Positions 1 to 25,900 of a DNA stretch of 32,971 bases are shown here, one piece after another. Under the pieces are notes generated by a model. The model was not told where the DNA came from and did not search any database. It was given only the letters and a program-made list of their open reading frames with translations. The position numbers and the translations under genes were made by a program. Numbering within the stretch: position 1 is the first letter of the stretch; each line of letters starts with the position of its first letter. The DNA lies in assembly GCF_000003605.2 (NCBI RefSeq), contig NW_003126391.1:49176-82146 (forward strand), in the 5' to 3' direction. This DNA comes from Saccoglossus kowalevskii. Its lineage: Eukaryota; Hemichordata; Enteropneusta; Harrimaniidae.

Positions 1-350
1 AAAAGTAACCAGTCTTTGAACTCCGCCTGCCAGCTAATTTGGAATGTGCGTGGTTTACGCCTAGACCGTTCGTATTCTTGCTGTTTGTGTAGTTTTCAGC
101 GTGTTTGATGCAAATCAAAGATGGCGGAACATAAAATGTAAGCGTGAATTCTATTGGTTTGAATCGGAGGCTTGAACGGCCTACAACCAATCAGATCGTT
201 TGTTACAGTTCCCACGTTCGGCGCATTTCGCGATCATTCGACAAGCTTGAATTAAGACTCGTATGCCCAGGTCGATGAGTGATGCCATTTGTTGATCAAA
301 CGTGCAAGAAAACGCAATTTTGAAACAATTCTGGAGTTCCTATCGATATT
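1..350 (+). promoter_or_regulatory. possible promoter/5' exon region (CpG-richer, CCAAT boxes)
   Basis: This stretch has visibly more CpG than the AT-rich DNA after it. It carries ATTGG (inverted CCAAT) at 153-157 and CCAATCAG at 187-194. AAGATGGCGG, a YY1-like start-site motif, is at 119-127 and is followed by a donor-like AAAT|GTAAGC at 137/138. It may be the SPOP promoter and untranslated first exon, 3.3 kb before the first coding exon, or the promoter of a gene off the window. No TATA box is evident. Confidence 0.35.
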
Positions 351-3300
351 TATTATATATTTGGTCTTGCAATCATACTAAATAATGGAACGTTTTTTTT
401 TAAATATAAATTTGTGGTCGGTCACAAGGACTGATGATTTTTCACAGCTCTAGGCCCTTTACACCCACTGTCGGCGTGAGGCCGATTGACCGACGTTAAT
501 TTCGAACACTGTACCTACACATCTAAAGCAGACGACAATGTTCACTTTACTAAAGTATCCATAGGGACTACCTACTCTTGGGGGGTGGGGATCTGCTCAC
601 CAACCTTGGGCGACCTTACTGGGAAGTAAGTAAATATTTTGAAATATAGACCATCTGAAACGCTATTTCCTGCATTTTGAGGGGCAAATTTTGCTGACAC
701 AAAAAGTTTCAGCTTGATTTTCGGAGGGACGATATATATATGTAAACAGTTTAAGTCGTTACAGTTTTCCCTGACTCACAGAGAATTTCTCTCAAAAATA
801 AAGTGCTTAGAGTTATCATTTTGTACATAATTTTATCAAACAAGTTAAATTTGTTTCTCTTTATTATTTTTCTAAAACTCCTGATTTCCAGTAGCGACAA
901 AACAATTATTCTAAAGTGTTGTTGCATTTTATACAATGAAATAATATAAATATTGCTTGTAACAGCTGTTATAACAAAATATACTATAAAAAAAAATTAC
1001 TTTTCAGCTCAATTTGCTCTGTTTGCCACATGCAGGTGTTCAAGGCCAGTCACTGTTGAATGCATCTTATGTTATAAGGTTGGTTTTGTGGTCACATTTA
1101 CTTTTTTCAAATCCTCAATTGCAAAATTTATAAAAAACAATAGAAAATGTCCACATAATAATTTTCTTAGTGATCATATTTGCACCTTTTATAATGTATT
1201 TCGTTACCTGTCTCTGCTATCATTTTAGTTCATGTCGAACTTAGTCTGAAATGAGGACTTGTGTTTTGTCTTACATATGTCATAATGAACTACATATCGC
1301 ACATTGATTTGTGTTTTGCTTTGTTACCCTTCAACCAACTAGTGACCAGTTTTGTCCCGGAGAACACCAAATCATTTGAACATTCAACTGTTTTTCAGGC
1401 AAGCCTTGGCCAATTCCATTCAAAATTGGTGTTGACATTACTCGTGGTAATTACTGATGTACATCATTGTGTTTCGCAATTGATTCAAAATGGTGGACTG
1501 GTGGCCATGTTGTTTTTACCTTTCTTCTACCTGTTTCTAATACACTTCCATAGATTTTCTTTTGTCTTTGGTGTGCCTGTTCTGGTTTCATTCAAACTTG
1601 GTATTGTCTTTACTCATTCTCTCTATTCTGACAAAATCCGAAAACGGGGACTTATGGATTGACCACTGTTCATGCGTGCATGTGTTCGTCTGTGTCCAGT
1701 TGTATGCATGTAAAAATGTATCCATGTCTCACATATTTATTTTGGAACCAGAAAGGGTCCATCTAGAATACAATTTGATTTAAAAATGGTTGCCCTCCTC
1801 ATTTCTCATCCAGAAAGGCATGGTGTGATCAGATTTTAATGATTATGTAAGTTTTTCCTTTGATGTTTGACTGCACTGCATTCACAACCAGTCCTACATG
1901 TGAGCTGGGCAAATTCTATATGCATGTTGCTCACTTATACAGTGACATAATACAATCAAAACTGAAACTTTTGTCTTGTTTTTACTCCTTTGTGGAAACT
2001 CTAAATTCCAGAACCATACAGATTCTCTGTGATCAGTTCATTTCACATACTCATACATATGATTGGTAATTGGAAGTACTGTTTATGGAAACAATTTAAA
2101 GTCGGCCCTAATGTTTTTTTGTTTGTTTAAATGTATATTAAGCATCAAATCTGTTAAGAACGCTACTCTTATTTTATTGTGCAGACTGGAAGTTCTATTT
2201 TAAAATGTCTTGCGCTCAAGGTGCTTACGTGCTGCCTATAAAGTGTATATACTTTACTGAATTTGATGTAAACAATGTATTTTAGAGGTATTGTGTACAT
2301 CGCTTTGAGTCCCATATCAAACATGACACAGCGCAATGACCACTGCCCTTTAACCATAAAGTTGTGTTTATGTACATAAACACTATGATTCCACTAAGTA
2401 CATGTGAACATTCAATGGCCAAGCTTCAATGTAGGTAGACAAATATCTGCATTTACATAAATAAATAAATGCCATAAATGAAAATATCCAGAATTCTTTC
2501 ATTCTGTAATATCCCTGGTATCCCTGTCTATTTTTGGAGAAAATTATGGTTGTATTTTAGTGAATGTTATTTATCATTGCTGCCTTATAATGGTGGAGAT
2601 ACATTGTATTATCACAAATTGTAGGCTGGTGACATAAAGTAAAAAAAAAGATGTATGTTTTTTATGTATACTTTGACAGTTTGGCTTCTTTTGTTATCCT
2701 GATTTCAAAAGTCTAGGTTCTAAAAAGTATCAAAAAATTGTTTTTGCTTCAACGTTGGATTTTATGGAATTGTATCAAAAATAACAATTTCTGAATACTA
2801 GTAATATTTTCCACATTTTACTGAATATACTCTGCATTGTTTTTTTTCAATATTTAAAAAAAACGAGATCAAAGGAGGAAAGGAAATTGCGTCTATTTGT
2901 TTCAGAATTAAAAAATAAGTAAAAAAAATTGCAAAATGCTGTACCAAAATTTTGGCCAGGAAAATGATGCCATTCAAATGGGTAGTTTCTTATTTTGGAA
3001 TGTGTTGTAGAAATCATATTTGTACCTTCTGCTTAAAGTGAGGAAATAGAATGTTAGTCGAAACACTGACAGTCCGTCCCAGACATTAACACCATATTTC
3101 ATCTATTACCAGCATTCATTTGTACAGAAAAAAACAAAACATTGCAGGGTAAAATTTTTTATTGAGGAAGTTGTGTGTGGGAAAATTACATATCAGCAGT
3201 GGGTCATAACTGTCTTTACCTTTACCCTATTGCCATATGTTATTATTAAATCCGATGTTCGTCGAAAGTTCAGACTTGCAACGACCTCAACAAAGTAGCG

Positions 3301-3430
3301 CATGATAGCTTATTTAACTGTTCTAAATTTATAGATAACCCTCTGTGCACAGGTTGTGGCAGGTTGTTGTCCTTCATGTCATTTTAAGTAGGTCATTTAA
3401 ATAATGAAAGATCTTTCTTTTTTTTTTCAG
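351..3430. other. non-coding upstream / probable SPOP 5' intron
   Basis: This is AT-rich DNA. The open frames here are short and lack recognisable domains or splice-compatible homology. The main structure is the dispersed repeat listed at about 1257-1800. A consensus-like donor (GGGAA|GTAAGT, about 627) follows a moderately GC-rich patch at about 570-630 and could end an untranslated exon, but nothing confirms it. Confidence 0.5.
1257..1800 (+). repeat. dispersed degenerate ~150-bp repeat (family A)
   Basis: Around 1483 the motif TTCAAAATGGTGGACTGGTGG followed by CCAT.TTGTTTT recurs in related form near 5708, 23560 and 23861, and on the minus strand near 27618. A second, weaker unit lies about 150 bp earlier (CTAGTGACCAGTTTTGTC at about 1339). 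Units are strongly diverged. No coding potential or terminal structure is visible. Confidence 0.45.
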
Positions 3431-3550
3431 ATTTGTGTGTTGGTGTATTCTCAATTCTTTCCTTACTGTTTACAAATCTTTGTTGGGTATTGGTTTGAGG
3501 GTATCAAACTGGCGACATCACGTGTGCCGACTCCTCCTCCATCTGACATC
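3431..3550 (+). other. SPOP: SPOP 5' UTR part of first coding exon, with possible non-AUG start
   Basis: A strong acceptor (T-rich tract then CAG at 3428-3430) opens the exon. The 120 nt before the ATG hold no other ATG and stay open in the SPOP frame. The last 11 codons (3518-3550) spell SRVPTPPPSDI, clearly homologous to the normal SPOP N terminus, but the codon where the start Met should be (3515-3517) is ACA. An in-frame CTG at 3509-3511 has A at -3 and G at +4, a favourable context for near-cognate initiation. Confidence 0.7.
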
Positions 3551-19779
<16,229 letters not shown>

Positions 19780-21272
19780 AAGTAAATGAGACAGGAGTAC
19801 AACACTGAATTGTTTATTACACTTTACACTGATGAACACACATAGATGTGGAATCAAAGTTTCTGTTGGACAGGGTAGGTCGAACGCCCCTACATTCCTG
19901 CTACAGGGTCATACCAATGTGCTGGTGTGAAAATGCTTGATATCGCTACTCTGATTTGACTATATAACCATAGCGTGGATGGTGATGCCAAACTTTTCAT
20001 ATGTGGGTGCTTTGTGATTGAAGGTGGAGCAGCAATAGACTGGAAGTTCATCATCTTCTACTTGATGTCATTCCTGCATATGGTTGTCAATTCTTTTGCT
20101 ACTGGGATGCCAGGACCTGTATTTAATGGCTTGCTAACTGGGGACACCACTCATCTACGAGTTATGATGCGGTTTTACATTCTCACAAACACTTCCTCTA
20201 AGAGGACAGACAGACTGTATTTTTATGAGGCTGGAGCCTTATTTAAGAAAAAAAACCCACAAAAAATGCACCATGCTGCATATTTGTGCTTAATTTTTAT
20301 AGGAATGTAGAATGTTTCAAAGTTTTGTCACAACTCTTTTTAAGGAGTGCTGATAGTGTTTTCAATGGTCAAAGGTCATTAGAATCTCAAAGTTGTATTC
20401 CCACATTGCAAATATGTAAGACATCACTACCAGAACAAGCTAATAACATAAAATGTGATCAAATGATGCTGTTCTAGTTACAGAATATGATAGATTAGAA
20501 GTAGATATCACTTCTCCGATTATTTCATGAGAGGGTCTTATCCCTTGACAAACATAGTAACTGAACAAAGCCTTCTAACTCAGTGTCTATTTATTACAAA
20601 TGCAGCTTAAAGGGCCATGGCTGTTGGTCTCATATGAACAAAGATGACGACTTTGACTGTTGCATAGACCAACAAGTATACCAAGCTTTACTAGTAACAT
20701 GTTTAAATATGAAATTTATTTGGGGATCGAAGGAGTCACTGATGGTAATTAGTTCACGTCGTTCCCTAGTCAAAATTTGTATTTGTGATTTCCATTAGAA
20801 GAGTGGGAAAAACAATGTTTATCAATGCGATGACCACCACCCTTTAATTGATTCAAGAGGTCAACTTAAATTCATATTCTGTAGCTAATTTCTAATCCAA
20901 AATCTCCACATTTTAACGTGTATATATTTGTCACAGATTTGAATTGTGGGAATGCAACTTTAAGTGCTACTACACTCCACATTTAACAATATATTGGAGG
21001 TTTTCTGGACTAGCTGTGCGGTTCTAGCTAATCCACTGAGTTACTACACAGCAATGATGCCGACTCACCTACATGTATGCTGTGTAGTCATTGGAAATCT
21101 GTATCTTTTAGAAACTAGCCTCATACATCTGTTGATTTGAGGTCCCAATGTCAGGACCTCTAACGGTATCAACTCAAAGTTTCAGTAAAAAGTTAAGATG
21201 GATAATTTGGGGCTTATCTCAAAATATTGTTAGAGGCAAGATAGATAAGAGATCATACACTGTAAAATGCAA

Positions 21273-21278
21273 AATAAA
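21273..21278 (+). terminator. SPOP: candidate SPOP poly(A) signal AATAAA
   Basis: AATAAA about 1.5 kb after the SPOP stop; another lies at 21843. The motif is common in AT-rich DNA, so this is only a candidate. Confidence 0.25.
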
Positions 21279-22475
21279 ATTCTATGCATACTTAATGCAC
21301 CACTTGAGGAACTTCACTCAACTTGTCAATTTGTAAATAATGTTTTTATTTCAAGCTACCAGCCTTTTTATACCAATACCTGCCACTTATTGAACTGTTG
21401 AACTCGGCAGACTGTAAACAATGGTAAAATAATGATGATCGTCATGCGTCTATCACTGAACATTGCACACGTCTTGCATGATTTGTCAGCGTGCTCATCG
21501 CATATTTAATTGTTGATTCGCTGTCTGGCACAGTTTTTTTTTTTATATTGATAAACGACTGATGTCATATCTGCGCTAGAAAATCACCTTCACATGCCCT
21601 TGTCATATCTGGTGTATTCTGTAAACAATTCAGATCATTACCCATGCGTAACCTTTGACCGTTGTGAATCTATCTGTGCACGCACAAAAGTGAGTTTCAC
21701 AGTTTATTTATACCATTTATTTATATTCAAGTAGAAACAACAGCTACCAAGCATTATAGTTTTAATTAAAATCAGTTGGACATTAGAATTAATTATTGCC
21801 GGAGTATATTTAACAAAGTGTATCCTGCATAAGTAAACACTGAATAAAAAAATTGTATTAAGTGTATGCTAAGTTTGCATCTGTATTAGCTTGATAAAAA
21901 ACTACCATAATCTTGGTCCCCTCCCATAGTGTGTCATAGTGGCTGAAATGTACATTCTATGTGAGTAAATGCTCTCAGGATGAAATTGAATAATACGATG
22001 AGAAGATGCATGGTGATGTCATTGGCTAACCTCAATGACCTTTCAAATTAAAGTGTGCTCACCACTGATTATAGATAGTTTCTGATCTGAAATAGCAAAC
22101 ATCAAAGGTGTGTACAATGATATAATTGTAGAGTCTCCTTTTCATGGCGTTGAATATTACACTATTAAATACATTATTCACTTTAATAATTGGTTTTAAT
22201 TTCCACTAGTAAGTAGAAAATTGAAGGGAACATGTAAAATAACCAAACAGAACTTGGTACGCTGTCAAATCTGAATTTAAAACTTGTGGAATATGATTTT
22301 GAAACTAAATTCTAATGCATATACAGTAGTGGCTGTCATTAACATTTCCTTGGTGTAATCAAAACATTCCTGGATGAAACTTTACATGCATTTCTTAAAC
22401 ACGAATTGATGAAAAACAATCTCACTTAATGTCATGCAAATTGTAATCTTTATAAACACTATATACTGTAAGCAA

Positions 22476-22481
22476 TTTAAT
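22476..22481 (-). terminator. ZDHHC4: candidate ZDHHC4 poly(A) signal ATTAAA
   Basis: ATTAAA on the minus strand about 175 bases past the ZDHHC4 stop codon. Position is reasonable, but the motif is weak evidence in AT-rich DNA. Confidence 0.3.
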
Positions 22482-22655
22482 TTTCACTGCCGATTTGACA
22501 GTGTTTGTGAAGACAAAAGTTGCTTGGAGTCCATAAATTTAGGACCCCCCCCTATGAAAATTATCATTTCCACAAAATGTTCTGATTTTCATTCACCTCT
22601 CGCAAAATTAAAGCAGTTTTATAATGTACAAATTACAAAAAGTCTGCTTTAACTA

Positions 22656-22910
22656 TCAGCTCTTTTTCCTCTTTCTACATATTGGGTAGACCACTTCGGC
22701 AGTGTTACCAATAATTCCTTTGCTATACAAGAGTCTGGTTTGTTTTCGCTTTTGTTCTACTTCATAAGGAAGTTTTTTCCATCTTTCATTCGTTGTTTGA
22801 TTAGTCAGCATCAAAATGATGTGATAGCTTGTGAAGACGCCGAGAATCAGGGATAACAATAGCAATGACGTCATTAAGAACACCACTCGGGGATACTGTA
22901 GAAATAGATG
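22656..22910 (-). CDS. ZDHHC4: ZDHHC4 coding exon 5 (last membrane segment, TTxE, ER-retrieval tail)
   Basis: 84 codons plus TGA from acceptor CATCACAG. It starts [13 protein letters not shown], aligning with vertebrate YLFLTFPRIVFML, then the last hydrophobic segment, LTNQTTNE (TTxE) and the tail CRKRKKS. A second acceptor 15 nt further in (TTCTACAG at 22896) would remove HLFLQ in frame; the outer site fits the family better. Confidence 0.93.
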   Translation of the reverse strand, partial: HLFLQYPRVVFLMTSLLLLSLILGVFTSYHIILMLTNQTTNERWKKLPYEVEQKRKQTRLLYSKGIIGNTAEVVYPICRKRKKS

Positions 22911-25900
22911 CTGTGATGAAAGAAATTAACACACAATATGAGGTTATTATGACTGTACAACAAAGACACAGATACAAGAAGAGTATCGACAGACGTATAA
23001 CGAAGGTTGATACGACTGTGGACTACTTAAGTGCGTACTTTACATTATAACATCATTATTAAAAATTTTCCTGGTCCAACCGCTTGGTGTATAAAACCCA
23101 GAACTGAGCAAAATTATTGGAACTTTCTCACTATGAATTTTGAATTATAGACTGTTTTCAAAAGCGCATTTGATACCCTGTGCAATACCGCAAAATTATG
23201 GCACGCTGGGACTTGCACAGATACTGTAATAGATTTATTTAAATAAGAATTGTTTATAAAAAAACTTCAGAAAATGGTTATGCTTGAAAGAATAATTTAA
23301 CCTCAGTGCATTTGTCCATCTACACTCGTCTTCGACATGCCTGGAAAATCAAACTTCACACATACATCATGGGACAGCTTGTTCATGTATATTCTCTTTG
23401 TGATCAGATTCAAGATGTCCAAATGACGGCCATTTTAGTGATAAAAATTCATAAAAATCAAATGTCAATTTGTAACAAGATTTCGGTTGTGTATTTCGTT
23501 CAAACTTAGTATATAAATACAACATTATGGGACTTTGATACATGTAACTTTGTTTTGCAGATCAGATTTAAAATGGCTGATTGGTCGTAATTTTGTTTCA
23601 ATGAATGCTGTTCTGGAAAAAATTATCTCAGGCATGCCTAGACCACTTACATTCAAACGCCACACATACATTATACTATGTGGGATACCTGTGCACATTT
23701 ATTTATGAGGCAATTCATGATGGTCAAATGGCTGCTTTCATCAAAATCATTCTGAAACAGGATCTCAGTTATGCATTTACAAATTTTAATGAAACTTGGT
23801 AAATACATGTACATTGAATATAATGGTTTCTTGGTGCATGTCTTTTTTTTTTCCTACTAGATCAAAAATGGCTGACAGATGGCCATTTTGTTTTAACAAA
23901 GCCACTTTGGATACCTATCTCTGACATGGTATGGTTACCATGGAACATAATTATGTACACTTGCTTCTATATGAACTTACACTGAAAAAGAAATGGGAAC
24001 TGTCATATCCTGACATAACTTTTATGGAAATGAATAATGACAGCTGTATACTGTGATACCGGTATATATTATTTTTCACAGCTGTTATTCCTGCCACGGA
24101 GGTTGTACTTTTATTGACTTAAAATACAAAAGTGTTGATTGCTCTATGATTTCAAGATATCTAAAACTGCGTTTTAACAACAACAAAAAACAGAATAAAA
24201 ATCAAAGAAAGCTTAGAAAGAACTCCCGTGTGCTGAGAGTATTGAAGACACATTAGAAATTAATTCAAAATTACTTGTACATGAGATATTGATGGGAAAG
24301 CTGAAAACTAATTATGTAAATTAGGTAACTAATATGAACAGAACAGAACAAAAAAAATATGAATTATTATGCTAATTAGAGAATTAATATGTCCAAATTT
24401 TAACCCAAAATTAATCAGGCCTGTCTATTGTCCTAGAGCATTTATGTACAAAATTTTATTCAAATGTGATGATCAGTAATTGAGATATCAGTGTTAATTA
24501 ATTACGTTAATTAGGTGATAAGCATAAATATTTACCAAAAACTCATTTGGTTTCTGCATAGTTCTCTTTAAAAGTTTCATTAAAATCCAATTCGTGGTTC
24601 TTTATATATCAGTGGAACATTATGCAAATTAGGTAATTAATATCCAATTAAATCTAATCAGGTCACTGCATAGTCCAAGAAGATCTATGAAGCAAGTCTC
24701 ATTGAAATAGTATGATTAGTACTTGAGATATCAGGCAAAAAGCTGAAAATTAACTAATTATGCTAATAAGGTAATTAATATGCACTAATATTTACCCAAA
24801 AACTAATCAGGGGTCTGCACAGTCCTTAAGTAACTATGTACCAAGTGTCATTGAAATGTGATGATTACTACTTGAAATATCAAAAGCTGAAAATTAATTA
24901 ATTAATTATGCAAATTGGGTAATTAATATGTACTGGTATTACCCTAAAAACTATCAGGTCTGTGCAGTGTCCTATGACATCTATGTACCAAGTGTCATTG
25001 AAATGTGATGATTACTACTTGAAATATCAAAAGCTGAAAATTAATTAATTAATTATGCAAATTGGGTAATTAATATGTACTGATATTACCCTAAAAACTA
25101 TCAGGTTTGTGCAGTGTCCTATGACATCTATGTACCAAGTTTTATTGAAATGTGATGATTACTACTTGAGGTATCAGTGGAAAAGCCGAAAATTGTCATG
25201 GAACAGCTAAAAATCAGCTAATTATCATGCAAATTAGGTAATTAATATGCATTGATTTTCACCAAATCCGAATCAAATCTGCGCATTGGCCCAGAGCATC
25301 TATGCACCAAGTTTCATAAAAAATCGATGTATGGTTCTTGAGATATCAGTGGAACAGACACACACACACACACACACCCACACTAACTGCAAAAACTCCC
25401 TTTTTGTGCTTCACACACAGGAGTCAAAAAAGGTAGTACCATAGTTACCTGGAATATAATAGACCTAGTGACCGGATGTGGTTGGGAGTCTTCACCGATG
25501 TACTGAGCGTTTTGTAAACCTGACAGTAGTGTGACGTATTTGAGATACCATGCTGCTACATAGCTGATAGATAGACATCCAAGTATGATTGTCAGTAAAT
25601 AGGCAAGAAAATAGTACACATTGTATCCACCGATGCAGTTATTGACCCAGGAACAATGGTGATCAAAACGATGAACACAGTGGTCACACAAGGCTGTGAA
25701 AAAAATGCAATTATTTGTTGATCCACATTAACATGCATAACATATACCTTCACAGTGTGATGTAATATAAGACGGATCAAAAATGCACATATGGCCAAAT
25801 ATTTTCATTGTACGCACTACCAGCCACAAGGTAGCCTAAAACTTCTGGGTTGATATATGGGAAGGTGTGATACAAAAAAACAAAAAACATCAAAAATGTC

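Larger units (their letters stand above)
19780..22655. other. 3' flanks of convergent SPOP and ZDHHC4
   Basis: About 2.9 kb between the two stop codons must hold both 3' UTRs. Candidate SPOP poly(A) signals are AATAAA at 21273-21278 and 21843-21848. For ZDHHC4 on the minus strand, ATTAAA is at 22481-22476. No further gene is recognised; the open frames are short and lack domains. Confidence 0.6.
22911..25448 (-). other. ZDHHC4 intron 4 (repeat-filled)
   Basis: GT...AG intron of 2538 bp. About two thirds is tandem repeat: a ~150-bp array (23300-23960), then a ~147-bp array (24200-25380) ending in an (AC)n run. No gene seen. Confidence 0.9.

Noticed and set aside
121..141. ATGGCGGAACATAAAATGTAA as the start of SPOP
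   Set aside because: Splicing at the nearby donor joins the wrong frame to the SPOP exon, and the direct reading stops after six codons.
145..170. tRNA B-box-like GGTTTGAATCGG
   Set aside because: No matching A box, acceptor stem or anticodon arm can be formed around it.
1261..1662. 133-codon hydrophobic open frame
   Set aside because: It lies across the family A repeat, whose copies elsewhere are full of stops; the hydrophobic character comes from T-rich sequence.
19975..20310. 111-codon open frame after the SPOP stop
   Set aside because: It falls in the expected SPOP 3' UTR and shows no recognisable domain or conserved motif.
22656..22886. separate small membrane-protein gene
   Set aside because: It is ZDHHC4 exon 5: LTNQTTNE, the preceding acceptor and the phase all join it to the DHHC exon.
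24200..25380. CRISPR-like array
   Set aside because: The repeats are ~147 bp, contiguous and degenerate, without short repeats separated by unique spacers, and the DNA is clearly animal.
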